A stretch of DNA of 64,000 nucleotides from Bacteroidia bacterium (GTDB lineage: Bacteria > Bacteroidota > Bacteroidia > NS11-12g > UBA955): assembly GCA_023228875.1 (NCBI GenBank), contig JALOAG010000008.1, positions 46,321 through 110,320 on the forward strand, read 5' to 3'. Below, one piece after another: positions 46,182 through 55,554 of this stretch (position 1 is the stretch's first letter; each line of letters opens with the position of its first letter). The position numbers and the translations under genes were made by a program. Below the pieces are notes generated by a model. The model was not told the DNA's origin. It saw only the letters and a program-made list of their open reading frames with translations, and did no database searches.

Positions 46182-47255
46182 TTAGTTATTTATTTTAGCC
46201 AATAACCACAAATCTGCTAATACAAGCCATGTCAGAGCTCTCACAATTGGGACTGCGCGTGGAACTACACAAGGGTCGTGTCGTCCTTTTGCCTGCAAAA
46301 TTGTGGACTCGCCTTCAGTATTGATTGTTTGTTGAGGTTTGCCAATGGTTGCAGTTGGTTTAAAAGCAACATCAAAATTGATAGGCATGCCGTTGCTGAT
46401 TCCGCCTTGCAACCCACCGGAGTTATTTGTTTTTGTTTGAAATGAGGAACCGCTTAATATCCATTCATCATTTACTTCTGAGCCTTTTTTGCTACTCATG
46501 TTAAAACCACCGCCAAATTGCAGTCCTTTTACAGCATTCAATGAAAATATAGCCTGCCCAATTTTTGCTTGAAATTTGCCAAAAACAGGTTCTCCCAATC
46601 CAATCGGACAATTAAATATTTGCGTAGCAACAATACCACCTATACTGTCTTTTTCTACAACAGCTTGTTCTATTGCTTGTTGCATGAGTAGTGCGGTTTC
46701 AGGATGGGGGCAGTACAAAGGATTTTGAATTTGTTTGAGTTGGTCTAAACTCAAGTTTTCAGGAATTTGATGTGTGAAAAGTTGTTTTACATAACTAAGC
46801 ACTTCTATATGGGTATGTTTTAGTAAACATTCTGCAACTGCACCGGCTGCCACCCAAGCAGCGGTAATTCGTGCAGAAGCTCTACCTCCACCTCTGTGAT
46901 CTCTATTACCATATTTGTGATGATAAGTAAAATCAGCGTGAGAAGGACGAAACACTTGTTGAAGTGCATTGTAATCTTCCGGTTTTTGATTTGTGTTAGG
47001 AATCCAAATAGTCATGGGAGCACCGGTTGATTTTTCTTCAAAAATACCGGAGAGAAATTGAAACTTATCATCCTCTTTTCTGGGACTGACTAAGCCGGAA
47101 CTGCCGGGTTTCCTTTCATCTAATCGTTGTTGTATAAGCGTAACGTCAATGCTAATCCCCGCAGGGATTCCGTCAATTACTACCCCTATGCCGCTACCGT
47201 GTGATTCTCCAAAAGAGGTGATTCGAAAAATGTCTCCAAAGCTATTTGATGCCAT
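46182..47255 (-). CDS. aroC: Chorismate synthase
   Basis: Converts EPSP to chorismate using reduced FMN. 357 residues: N-terminal FRITSFGESHGSGIGVVIDG, HRGGGRASARITAAWVAAGA, and C-terminal GRHDPCVVPRAVPIVRAL. It is separated from aroB and aroA at 56456-58752. It ends 1 nt from the mrdA stop (convergent) and has a -7 element 8 nt upstream. Confidence 0.95.
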   Translation of the reverse strand: MASNSFGDIFRITSFGESHGSGIGVVIDGIPAGISIDVTLIQQRLDERKPGSSGLVSPRKEDDKFQFLSGIFEEKSTGAPMTIWIPNTNQKPEDYNALQQVFRPSHADFTYHHKYGNRDHRGGGRASARITAAWVAAGAVAECLLKHTHIEVLSYVKQLFTHQIPENLSLDQLKQIQNPLYCPHPETALLMQQAIEQAVVEKDSIGGIVATQIFNCPIGLGEPVFGKFQAKIGQAIFSLNAVKGLQFGGGFNMSSKKGSEVNDEWILSGSSFQTKTNNSGGLQGGISNGMPINFDVAFKPTATIGKPQQTINTEGESTILQAKGRHDPCVVPRAVPIVRALTWLVLADLWLLAKINN

Positions 47256-47263
47256 TACAAGGG

Positions 47264-47271
47264 CAAATGTA
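47264..47271 (-). promoter_or_regulatory. -7 promoter element of aroC
   Basis: TACATTTG on the minus strand, 8 nt upstream of ATG 47255. Confidence 0.5.
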
Positions 47272-47402
47272 GGATTTGTAAGGAATTTATTGGGTTCAAA
47301 AAAGTTTCTTTAAAAGCGTATCTTAATACAATCTGCGATGAATTAAACCGTACAGTGATAAAAAAATGAGGCTGGTAGTATATTTTCACAGCCTCATTGG
47401 TG

Positions 47403-47487
47403 CGGAGAGACGGGGATTCGAACCCCGGGTACCGTGAAGTACACTTGCTTTCCAGGCAAGCCCGTTCGACCGCTCCGGCATCTCTCC
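47403..47487 (-). tRNA. tRNA-Ser (anticodon GGA)
   Basis: On the minus strand: acceptor stem GGAGAGA / TCTCTCC, anticodon stem CTTGC / GCAAG with loop CTGGAAA (anticodon GGA, reading UCC/UCU), a long class II variable arm as expected for serine, T arm GGGGTTCGAATCCCC, and discriminator G. The 3' CCA is not encoded. The 85-nt length is normal for tRNA-Ser. It lies between tatD and aroC. Confidence 0.97.
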
Positions 47488-47537
47488 TTGGGAGGATAAG
47501 GGGTGCAAAATTAATCAAATACAAAGATTGGCAAAAT

Positions 47538-48320
47538 CTATTTTGCCCTTTTAAATAGCTGTAAAGCATTTTTAGAAGTGATAGCTCCAATCTCTTCTAC
47601 ACTCATTCCTTTGATTGTAGCTAATGTTTCTGCTACATGTAAAATGAATGCGCTTTCATTGCGTTTCCCTCGCATAGGAACCGGTGCTAAATAAGGTGAG
47701 TCTGTTTCAAGGATGATGTTGTCTAAACTCAATTGTTGAATTACAGAATCTAATCCTGATTTTTTGTATGTGAGTACTCCTCCAATTCCTAAATAGAACC
47801 CTAAGTTAATGATTTGATTCGCTTGTTGAAAATCGCCCGTGAAACAATGGAAAACACCTGTAACACCTCGATTTTGAGGCTTTTGCAATAGTGTGATAAT
47901 TTCATTGATTGAATCTCTTGCATGTATGACTATGGGCAACCCGGTTTGTTGACTCCATCTGATATGTCTTTCAAAGGATGCAGTCTGTTGGTGAAAAGTT
48001 GACTTATCCCAATAAAGATCTATACCGGTCTCGCCAATGCCAATGTATTGTTCAGTGTTGTGCAGGAGTTCGTGTTCTATCTGTTGTAAAGTTTCCTCAT
48101 AATCCTCTTTTACATCGCAAGGGTGCAGTGCCAGCATGGAATAACACAAGCCTTGATATTTTTCAGACAAATCATTCATTGGTTTGATTGTGTTCAAATC
48201 AATATTAGGTAGAAAGATTTTCTCAACTCCGACAGCTTTAGCACGTGCAATCATCAAATCCCTATCCACATCAAATTCTTTCACAAAAAGATGGGAGTGG
48301 GTATCTATCAGTTTCACCAT
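47538..48320 (-). CDS. tatD: TatD-family metal-dependent deoxyribonuclease
   Basis: 260 residues with the TatD TIM-barrel metal sites in order: DTHSHLF, GETGIDLYWDKS, VIHARDS, FHCFTGDF and ETDSPYLAPVPMRGKRNES. Members act as 3'-5' DNases or in quality control; the exact substrate here is unknown. It overlaps the enoyl-CoA hydratase gene by 7 nt on the same strand, so the two are co-transcribed. Confidence 0.9.
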   Translation of the reverse strand: MVKLIDTHSHLFVKEFDVDRDLMIARAKAVGVEKIFLPNIDLNTIKPMNDLSEKYQGLCYSMLALHPCDVKEDYEETLQQIEHELLHNTEQYIGIGETGIDLYWDKSTFHQQTASFERHIRWSQQTGLPIVIHARDSINEIITLLQKPQNRGVTGVFHCFTGDFQQANQIINLGFYLGIGGVLTYKKSGLDSVIQQLSLDNIILETDSPYLAPVPMRGKRNESAFILHVAETLATIKGMSVEEIGAITSKNALQLFKRAK

Positions 48321-49087
48321 TCTATGTTTTCTTTGTTTAAAAATGAGGCAATACCGCGTTTGCAGTCATCTGTAGCACGAGCTTTTGCGTTTGTTAAGGC
48401 TGCATATTCCAGTGCCTCAGTGTAGTTTGAAGGCATGTTAAACATCATTTCTTTAATGAGGCGCATTGAATCTGCTGAGTTTTTGGTAATGAGTTTAGTT
48501 GCGAAGTCTGAGACATAAGTGTCAAGATTGTTTTTTTCAATTACTTTGGAAATCAACCCCATTTCATGAGCTTCTGCTGCATGTATTAGTCTTCCGGACA
48601 GCAATAAGTCACGGGCTTTCCCTTCTCCAATTTTTTTACTTAAAAAGACCATTACGATTGCGGGAACAAAACCGATTTTGACTTCTGTATAAGCAAAAGT
48701 GCTATCCGGCTCAGCAAAACAAAAATCACAGACTGTAGCCAATCCGCAGCCCCCTGCAATGGCAGCACCGGATACTTTTGCGATCACCACTTTCGGAAAT
48801 GATAGAATGGTTTTGAATAATTCCATCAGTTTTGTGGAATCAACGTGGTTTTCTTCAAAAGAATTTTTCTGCAATTTTTGCAAGTATGCGAGGTCTGCAC
48901 CGGCACAAAAAGCAGTGCCCGAGCCTTCTAATATTACGACTTTAACTTGTTTGTTGTTTATTACAGATGTAAAAGCATTGCTCAGTTCAGCAACCATTTC
49001 ATCATTGAGTGCGTTGCGCTTTTCAGGTCTGTTCATAATCACACGGGCAATGCGATTGTCAATTTCTAATTGTATCAATCCTGACAT
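48314..49087 (-). CDS. Enoyl-CoA hydratase/isomerase family protein
   Basis: Crotonase-fold enzyme of 257 residues: the oxyanion-hole segments GSGTAFCAGADLAYL and GAAIAGGCGLATVCDF, then AYTEVKIGFVPAIV carrying a Glu at the catalytic position. It could hydrate enoyl-CoA in fatty-acid breakdown or serve another CoA pathway (methylglutaconyl-CoA type); sequence cannot decide. Operon with tatD. Confidence 0.85.
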   Translation of the reverse strand: MSGLIQLEIDNRIARVIMNRPEKRNALNDEMVAELSNAFTSVINNKQVKVVILEGSGTAFCAGADLAYLQKLQKNSFEENHVDSTKLMELFKTILSFPKVVIAKVSGAAIAGGCGLATVCDFCFAEPDSTFAYTEVKIGFVPAIVMVFLSKKIGEGKARDLLLSGRLIHAAEAHEMGLISKVIEKNNLDTYVSDFATKLITKNSADSMRLIKEMMFNMPSNYTEALEYAALTNAKARATDDCKRGIASFLNKENIEW

Positions 49088-49172
49088 AATGCGCGAAAAT
49101 AAGTCATATTTGAGCTATTGAAGCAAATAATTTGTTACATTCAAGAGGTGTTTCTTGTACCAAAGTTAATGA

Positions 49173-51137
49173 TTAATTAGGGTGTACACTAACAAACCTT
49201 TCAATATTCCGCGACATTTCAATTCTTGTAATAAAAGATTTTACAATCCTCTCGTATAATGCATCACCTAGAATTTTGTCTTCTACTCCTCCGTCTATAT
49301 TGGGGTTGTCATTGACCTCAATTACATATACCTGATTGTTTACCACTTTCAAATCAACACCATATAAACCGTCTCCCATTAAGGCAGATGCTTTGAGGGC
49401 TGCATTCAGAACGTTTGAAGGGACTTGTTCAATTGGATAGCATTGAAACGCGCCCTCATGGTCTTTCTGTTTGGAGTTCCAATTTATAATTTGCCAATGA
49501 TTTTTTGCCATAAAATACTTACAAGCATAGAGTGGTTGGTTGTCAAGTACGCCTATCCGCCAGTCAAAGTCGGTTGGCAAATATTCTTGAACTAATATTA
49601 AGTCTGATTTTTTGAAAAGGTTTTCAAGACTGCTTTCCAATTCATGTAAACTGTTGACTTTGGACACACCGATTGAAAACGAGCCATCAGGACTTTTGAG
49701 TATCATTGGAAAGTCAAATTCTATCAACTCTTTTTTTATTTTGCTGTATTTGTTGAGTATAGCGGTTTTGGGTGTACCCAGATTGTTATGTGAGAGTCTT
49801 TCAAATAAAAAAATCTTGTTGGAGCAACGAAGAATAGACCATGGGTCATCGATCACCACCAAGCCTTCAGCGTATGCTTTTCTGGCAAAATGATAGGTGT
49901 AGTTGTTTACATCGGTGGTCTCGCGAATAAAGAGTGCGTCAAATTCACTCAGTCTGTTGTTGTCCTCGTATGTAATAAATTCACAATATACATTACATTC
50001 TTCGGCTGCATTTTTTAGCCGTTTCAATGCGAGCTTGTTGGATGGAGGATGGGTTTCTTTAGGGTTGATTAATATCGCCAGACAGTAAGTGTAATTTTTG
50101 AGTTTTGCAATGGAGAATCTCTTTGTTTTGAAGTATTCTTTTGCAAAAGATTGTACTAACTCAAAGTCTCCGGGAGGAATCTCTTTGAGTGCCAGTGGTT
50201 TGAGTTTTTTGATTTGCCATTTATCATGAACAAAAGCAAATTGAACATGGAACAAAGGTGCCTCAAACATTTGGTATAATTTTCTTGCAAGCAGTTTGTT
50301 GCGATTATCCATTGTTTGACCAAAATATACATTGAATCCGTGCAGTAGAGCATCGCATTTTGTCAATTCTTTTTGAATAAGCTCATTCAGGTCATCGGCA
50401 ACCGTACGAATCAGGTGTAAATCCTTAAAGTCCCGAAGGGTGGTTACTGTAGGAATAACGCGTTGGTCTCTTGCTGCAGCAAGTAGTGAAACATAATAAC
50501 CCAAACTTTGATAGCGATAAATGTTGGAAAGGTTAAATATCCTTGCCCTTATATCCGCCACATTGCCTATATTATGAATAAAATCAGTGGTTGACATAAT
50601 CTCAACATCCTCTATTTGGAGAATCCATTTTTTGGGGTTGTCAACAATAATAATATTAGTGAGTTTGTTATTGTTATGTTTGGAGATTTTGAGGATTAAC
50701 TTCAAAGCATCTCTCCCTTTTGAGTAGTAGTTTGGGATTTTTTTTAGTAACTCAAATCCAAATTTTTCATAGAAAAACCAAAGTCTCTTGTTGTCGGCAT
50801 CCATTTCCAGTGAAATGAGTTGTACCCCTCTAGAATGAGCAATGTTGATCACATGTGCCATCAATCTCTCGCCAATCCCCATACCTTGAAATTGTATGAT
50901 TACACCAATGGAATAAAGTCGTAAACTGTTTTTATGGTAATGAAGTATGATGCTGCCAATTTGTGTAATCTTATTTTCCTTCGTTATTTCTGCAATCCAT
51001 ACTTCTTGAACAGGACTTTTAATACTCCAAGTGATTTGTCTTCTATTGCTTTGCTGAAATGCTGGAAATGCAGATTTTTCTATGGATTCCAGAAGGTCGA
51101 TATCATTTTTGTCTGCCCTTCTAATTGAGACATTCAT
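49173..51137 (-). CDS. GNAT acetyltransferase - RLAN - ATP-grasp (RimK-like) fusion
   Basis: 654 residues in three modules. N-terminal GNAT fold (~1-150; IGVIIQFQGMGIGERLMAHV is the acetyl-CoA loop). Middle region (~160-350) that fits the RimK-like ATP-grasp N-terminal domain (RLAN). C-terminal ATP-grasp (~380-630) with LVQEYLPTDFDWRIGVL and the metal-binding end VIEVNDNPNIDGG. Such fusions are predicted to acetylate and to ligate amino acids to a peptide or protein. No candidate substrate, peptidase or transporter gene is adjacent. Function unknown. Confidence 0.8.
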   Translation of the reverse strand: MNVSIRRADKNDIDLLESIEKSAFPAFQQSNRRQITWSIKSPVQEVWIAEITKENKITQIGSIILHYHKNSLRLYSIGVIIQFQGMGIGERLMAHVINIAHSRGVQLISLEMDADNKRLWFFYEKFGFELLKKIPNYYSKGRDALKLILKISKHNNNKLTNIIIVDNPKKWILQIEDVEIMSTTDFIHNIGNVADIRARIFNLSNIYRYQSLGYYVSLLAAARDQRVIPTVTTLRDFKDLHLIRTVADDLNELIQKELTKCDALLHGFNVYFGQTMDNRNKLLARKLYQMFEAPLFHVQFAFVHDKWQIKKLKPLALKEIPPGDFELVQSFAKEYFKTKRFSIAKLKNYTYCLAILINPKETHPPSNKLALKRLKNAAEECNVYCEFITYEDNNRLSEFDALFIRETTDVNNYTYHFARKAYAEGLVVIDDPWSILRCSNKIFLFERLSHNNLGTPKTAILNKYSKIKKELIEFDFPMILKSPDGSFSIGVSKVNSLHELESSLENLFKKSDLILVQEYLPTDFDWRIGVLDNQPLYACKYFMAKNHWQIINWNSKQKDHEGAFQCYPIEQVPSNVLNAALKASALMGDGLYGVDLKVVNNQVYVIEVNDNPNIDGGVEDKILGDALYERIVKSFITRIEMSRNIERFVSVHPN

Positions 51138-51305
51138 GCCGGGTGTATTCTTTATTGAAAGTGCAATAGTAGGGTATAATCGTGTTCGTGTTGGATGAGG
51201 TTGTGAAGTTGTTTACAAATATTTGTATAAGATGAGGGTTGATGTCAAATAACGAAAATAAAGTGAATTAAAACCAATTGAATGATGCGGTGAATGTTAT
51301 ACATC

Positions 51306-51313
51306 TATTTTTG
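51306..51313 (+). promoter_or_regulatory. -7 promoter element
   Basis: TATTTTTG lies 7 nt before ATG 51321, so the longer open frame from 51294 is rejected. Confidence 0.5.
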
Positions 51314-51320
51314 TCCCATC

Positions 51321-51755
51321 ATGCAAGAGCAAGTTTTTTCAATCAGTACAATCAAAGCAGAAGGATTGTTTTATGCACTTTTTATCATTGCTGCATTCTT
51401 GGGCTTTATTAGTTTATTTGCGTATGGATTGTTTGCTCTCGTTGCACTGGGGGTGGTGTTGTCAATTGCTTTCTTAATATTGCGCAAGAGGCTGGCAGGC
51501 AATTATTATATAAAAGTTAATGATCAGGGGGTTGAATTTAGAATGAGTATTTTTACCAAACCTGCATTTCTTTCTTGGGATATCGTGGACAGAGTAAATT
51601 TCCATTTGTATGAAATTAATTTTCGTTTGAGAGATAGTAACAGAATTATCAATTTCCAAACAAACTATTTAAAATCAGCAGATGTTGAAACCTTTACAGC
51701 CTTAGTAAAGGAACAGTTCAAGCGTGTGAGTGCTTGTGATGAAGTTAAAGCATAA
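51321..51755 (+). CDS. Membrane protein with PH-like domain, unknown
   Basis: 144 residues: two hydrophobic helices (~13-55, FYALFIIAAFLGFISLFAYG and onward), then a compact beta-rich cytoplasmic domain (YYIKVNDQGVEFRMSIFTK ... FLSWDIVDRVNFHLYEINF) resembling bacterial PH-like domains. No enzymatic motif. It stands between the ATP-grasp fusion (divergent) and the M24 peptidase. Confidence 0.6.
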   Translation: MQEQVFSISTIKAEGLFYALFIIAAFLGFISLFAYGLFALVALGVVLSIAFLILRKRLAGNYYIKVNDQGVEFRMSIFTKPAFLSWDIVDRVNFHLYEINFRLRDSNRIINFQTNYLKSADVETFTALVKEQFKRVSACDEVKA

Positions 51756-51803
51756 TTCAATGTCTTTGGACGACTAAGGACTTTCATTTCCAATCTTTAC
51801 GAT

Positions 51804-51811
51804 TACTTTTG
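51804..51811 (+). promoter_or_regulatory. -7 promoter element of the M24 peptidase gene
   Basis: TACTTTTG lies 18 nt before ATG 51830. The TTG at its end is in frame and could be mistaken for a start. Confidence 0.5.
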
Positions 51812-51829
51812 CCTGAAATTTTTGATACA

Positions 51830-53125
51830 ATGAAATACGCACAACTTGATAGTTCAATCTTTATTGAAAATAGAAAACGTTTTACAGAGAAACTCAAACC
51901 CGGCAGTATAGCCATTCTTACTTCCAACTATGAATATCTGTGGAATGGAGATGCAACACATAAGTTTAAACAAAATTCAGATTTGTTTTGGCTAACCGGC
52001 ATAGATCAAGAAGACACCTATTTAGTGCTCTTTCCCGATTGCCCTGTAAGTGATTACAAGGAAGCCTTGTTTTTGGTAGAGACTAATGCTGATATTGCTA
52101 CATGGAACGGACACAAATACACAGTTCAAGAGGCATTTAACACATCAGGAATAAAAAATATTTTTTGGAATACACACTTTTATGAACAGATAAGAGCCAT
52201 TATCAATATGGCGGAATATATTTATTTGTCAACAAATGAAAATGATCGCTATACCTATAATTCACCGTACAAATCACTAGATTTTGCATACAGTATCCAA
52301 AAGTCATTTCCGTTACATAAGTATGAAAGAGCTGCCCCTATTTTGCAACGATTGCGCTCAATGAAGTCTGAAAAAGAGTTGGCTCTTATGCGTCATGCAG
52401 TAGAGATTCATAAAAAGGCATTGTTGCGTGTATTAAAGTTTGTGAAACCCGGAGTAGGAGAATGGGAAATCGAAGCGGAAATGATACATGAATTTCTGCG
52501 TAATAGAGGTACAGGACATTCGTTTTCGCCTATTGTAGCCAGTGGTCCTTCTGCATGTGTATTGCACTATGTTGAAAATAACAAAGTGTGTGAAGATGGG
52601 CATTTGTTGTTACTTGACACCGGTTGCGATTATGCAAATTATGCCAGTGATATGACCCGTTGTATGCCTGTTAATGGTCGTTTTTCGCCAAGACAAAAAC
52701 AAGTTTATAATGCAGTACTTACAGTGATGAGACAAGCCAGAGAGATGCTTGTTCCCGGTACTATGCTCATGGAATACCAAGAAAGAGTGGGGCTTTTAAT
52801 GGAAGAACAGTTAGTAAACTTAGGATTATTAACCATGAATGATATTCATAATCAGAATCCCAAAAATCCTGCATATAAAAAATATTTTATGCATGGGACC
52901 TCGCATTTTATAGGCATTGATGTACATGATGTAGGCATGCGTTATGAGCCTATGCAAGCAGGGATGACTTTTAGTTGCGAACCCGGTATTTATATCAAAG
53001 ATGAAGGAATAGGGGTGAGAATTGAAAATGAAATTTTGATTGGTAAAAATCATTTTATTGACTTAATGGATGAAGCACAAATGCCTATTGATGTAGATGA
53101 AATTGAGGCATTGATGAATAGCTAA
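51830..53125 (+). CDS. pepP: Xaa-Pro aminopeptidase (M24B)
   Basis: 431 residues. The N-terminal creatinase/AMP-N domain (~1-170) is followed by the pita-bread catalytic domain with the dinuclear metal ligands: LLLDTGCDYANYASDMTR (two Asp), HGTSHFIGIDVHDVG (His), CEPGIYI (Glu) and VRIENEILI (Glu). It removes an N-terminal residue ahead of proline; cytoplasmic, with no signal peptide. Confidence 0.9.
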   Translation: MKYAQLDSSIFIENRKRFTEKLKPGSIAILTSNYEYLWNGDATHKFKQNSDLFWLTGIDQEDTYLVLFPDCPVSDYKEALFLVETNADIATWNGHKYTVQEAFNTSGIKNIFWNTHFYEQIRAIINMAEYIYLSTNENDRYTYNSPYKSLDFAYSIQKSFPLHKYERAAPILQRLRSMKSEKELALMRHAVEIHKKALLRVLKFVKPGVGEWEIEAEMIHEFLRNRGTGHSFSPIVASGPSACVLHYVENNKVCEDGHLLLLDTGCDYANYASDMTRCMPVNGRFSPRQKQVYNAVLTVMRQAREMLVPGTMLMEYQERVGLLMEEQLVNLGLLTMNDIHNQNPKNPAYKKYFMHGTSHFIGIDVHDVGMRYEPMQAGMTFSCEPGIYIKDEGIGVRIENEILIGKNHFIDLMDEAQMPIDVDEIEALMNS

Positions 53126-53188
53126 TTGCCTTGTAATCAGTGAGATTGTTGAGATAAAAAAACAAACGGGACAATCCGTAATTTTCTA

Positions 53189-53196
53189 TATATTTG
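53189..53196 (+). promoter_or_regulatory. -7 promoter element of the bamD-aroA operon
   Basis: TATATTTG lies 15 nt before the bamD ATG. All later junctions in this operon overlap, so this may be its only promoter. Confidence 0.55.
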
Positions 53197-53211
53197 CACG
53201 TTTTATAACAG

Positions 53212-54042
53212 ATGCCCTTGCGCCTAATCCTAAATAAGTCTTTATTGTTCATTTTGTCTTTGTCTTCATTGATTATAGTCGGCTGTTCGGCAAATAATAA
53301 AATTGCAAAATCAGGTACTCCTGATGAGAAATATGAGTTAGCTAAGTTATATTATAAAAAAGGTTCTTATGAAAGAGCACTGCCTGTATTTCAGGATTTA
53401 ATGGGTAAGTACAGGGAGTCCAACAAAGTAGAAGAAATATACTATTACGTTGCCTATTGCTATTATGGAATGGGAGATTATGAAATGGCTGCAAGTCATT
53501 TTTACAACTTTACTGAATCGTTTTACAACAGCAAGAAAACAGAAGAATGTTTCTATATGTATTGCTTATGCCAATTCTATGCTTCTGACCCGCCTTATTT
53601 AGATCAGGATCTTACCAAGAGAGCCATAGACAATTTTCAACTCTTTTTGAATTTGTTTCCCGGAAGTTCTTACCAAACACAAGTAAATACACACATAGAC
53701 GAATTGCGTAGGAAATTGAAAGTCAAAGCATATAATAATGCAATGATTTACTATCAAATGGATGATTTCAAAGCAGCGATTGTAGCTTTGACCGTATGCT
53801 TAGAAACCTATCCGGATATTGAAGAAAAAGAGGAAATAGAGTTCCTTATCTTTAAAAGTGCATATAAATATGCAACACTGAGTGTGAGGGATAAACAAGT
53901 TGAACGTTTTAATGAAGCCTTAAAATACTATCAAGAATATGTTGATGACTATCCTGCGGGTAGTGGCGTATATTCTAAAGAAGCAAGCCAATTGCAAAAG
54001 AAAATAATTGAAAATATTAATAATTTAAATAAAACAAAATGA
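53212..54042 (+). CDS. bamD: Outer membrane protein assembly factor BamD
   Basis: Lipoprotein subunit of the BAM complex that folds outer-membrane proteins. 276 residues: lipobox LIIVGC (Cys25), then TPR helices including YYKKGSYERALPVFQDLM and VAYCYYGMGDYEMAASHFYNF. First gene of a run in which each following gene overlaps the last: bamD-rpoZ-coaBC-DUF4835-aroB-aroA. The order bamD-rpoZ-coaBC-DUF4835 is typical of Bacteroidota. Confidence 0.88.
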   Translation: MPLRLILNKSLLFILSLSSLIIVGCSANNKIAKSGTPDEKYELAKLYYKKGSYERALPVFQDLMGKYRESNKVEEIYYYVAYCYYGMGDYEMAASHFYNFTESFYNSKKTEECFYMYCLCQFYASDPPYLDQDLTKRAIDNFQLFLNLFPGSSYQTQVNTHIDELRRKLKVKAYNNAMIYYQMDDFKAAIVALTVCLETYPDIEEKEEIEFLIFKSAYKYATLSVRDKQVERFNEALKYYQEYVDDYPAGSGVYSKEASQLQKKIIENINNLNKTK

Positions 54043-54377
54043 GCTTATCAGAAATTCAAAAAAGATCAAGAGAGAATGCAGAAGCATGGGATACTCGTGT
54101 ACTTGACAAAGACACAGGGAATATCTACAAAACTCTCGCTATCGTTTCTAAAAGATCAAACCAATTAACTGTTCAAATTAAAGAAGAGTTAACAAAGAAG
54201 TTGGAAGATTTTGCATCTGACCATGATAACTTGGAAGAGATTTTTGAAAACAGAGAACAAATCGAAATCTCTACGTATTATGAAAAATTACCTAAGCCAA
54301 CATTAATGGCATTAGAAGAATTTGTAGAAGATAAAATCTACTACAGAGAGCCGGAAAATAACCCTGATGCACACTAA
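54039..54377 (+). CDS. rpoZ: RNA polymerase omega subunit, Bacteroidota form
   Basis: 112 residues, the Rpb6/omega relative found in Bacteroidota. TGNIYKTLAIVSKRSNQL corresponds to the conserved omega core that clamps the beta-prime C-terminus; the C-terminal half is acidic and lineage specific. It overlaps bamD by 4 nt and coaBC by 11 nt. Confidence 0.82.
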   Translation: MSLSEIQKRSRENAEAWDTRVLDKDTGNIYKTLAIVSKRSNQLTVQIKEELTKKLEDFASDHDNLEEIFENREQIEISTYYEKLPKPTLMALEEFVEDKIYYREPENNPDAH

Positions 54378-55554
54378 AGGGAAACGCATATTAATTGGAG
54401 TTACATCAAGTATAGCCGCCTATAAAGCGGCTTTTCTCGTTAGGGAACTTGTTAAATCAGGGGCAGAAATCCAAGTTATTATGACAAAAGATGCAACTGC
54501 TTTCGTTACACCACTTACTTTGTCAACGCTTTCCAAGCGTCCTGTACTAATTGAGTTTATTGATAGCAGTACTGGCAAATGGACTAATCATGTCGAATTA
54601 GCTCTTTGGGCAGATTTAATGCTGATTGCACCGACAACAGCCAATACGCTTGCAAAAATGGCTTCAGGTATATGCGACAATTTGTTAATGGCAATATATC
54701 TTTCAGCAAAATGTCCTGTGTTCTTTGCACCCGCAATGGATTTGGATATGTATGCCCATCCAACTACCAAGTCGAATATAAAAACAATTGTTGACAATGG
54801 TGGATTTTTTATACCTGCCGGTTCGGGTGAGTTGGCAAGTGGACTCTATGGAGAAGGGCGAATGGCTGAGGTTGAGGTTATTTTAGAAACTATCAATCGT
54901 TTTTTTTTACCAAGACTTAAAGGTAAGCAAGTGTTAATTACAGCCGGTCCTACTTATGAGAAAATTGACCCTGTAAGGTTTATTGGGAATTTTTCAACTG
55001 GAAAAATGGGTTTTTCCTTAGCTCAAGCCTTTGCAGAACAAGGTGCTACTGTTCAGCTTGTTTCAGGAGTAACTCAGCAAGAAGCAAATCATCCGCTTAT
55101 AAAAGTGCATCCCGTTGTTTCAGCTGATGAAATGTATCAACAGTGTATGAAGTTTTTTGATAAATCGGATTTTGTCGTGATGTCTGCTGCAGTTGCTGAT
55201 TTTAAACCCCAATCAGTCGCTAAAAGCAAAATTAAAAAAGAGGTGAGTAAAATGGAGTCAATTGCGCTTGAACCTAATATAGATATTTTGTTTGAAATGG
55301 GTAAGAAGAAAAAACATCAAACCTTAGTGGGCTTTGCATTAGAAGATAGCCATGAGATACAAAACGCTCAGAGGAAAGTCGAGAAAAAGAATCTTGATTT
55401 TATTGTACTCAACTCCATGAATGATAAAGGAGCAGGCTTTGGTTCAGATACCAATAAGGTAACGCTTATAGATAAAAAGTTTCAAGCAATAGAATTACCT
55501 TTGGCAAGTAAGATTGAAATTGCAAAACAACTCGTTGAACTAATTACTAAATGA
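54367..55554 (+). CDS. coaBC: Phosphopantothenoylcysteine decarboxylase / synthase
   Basis: Two middle steps of coenzyme A synthesis in one 395-residue protein. N-terminal flavoprotein CoaC (~1-180): ILIGVTSSIAAYKAAFLVR, the catalytic His in TNHVELALWAD, APTTANTLAKMASG, PAMDLDMYAHP. C-terminal CoaB (~185-395): ITAGPTYEKIDPVRFIGN, STGKMGFSLAQAF and MSAAVADFKP. It overlaps both neighbours. Confidence 0.93.
   Translation: MHTKGKRILIGVTSSIAAYKAAFLVRELVKSGAEIQVIMTKDATAFVTPLTLSTLSKRPVLIEFIDSSTGKWTNHVELALWADLMLIAPTTANTLAKMASGICDNLLMAIYLSAKCPVFFAPAMDLDMYAHPTTKSNIKTIVDNGGFFIPAGSGELASGLYGEGRMAEVEVILETINRFFLPRLKGKQVLITAGPTYEKIDPVRFIGNFSTGKMGFSLAQAFAEQGATVQLVSGVTQQEANHPLIKVHPVVSADEMYQQCMKFFDKSDFVVMSAAVADFKPQSVAKSKIKKEVSKMESIALEPNIDILFEMGKKKKHQTLVGFALEDSHEIQNAQRKVEKKNLDFIVLNSMNDKGAGFGSDTNKVTLIDKKFQAIELPLASKIEIAKQLVELITK

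Noticed and set aside
47255..47590. 111-codon minus-strand open frame upstream of aroC
   Set aside because: It runs straight through the tRNA-Ser gene and into tatD; a chance frame.
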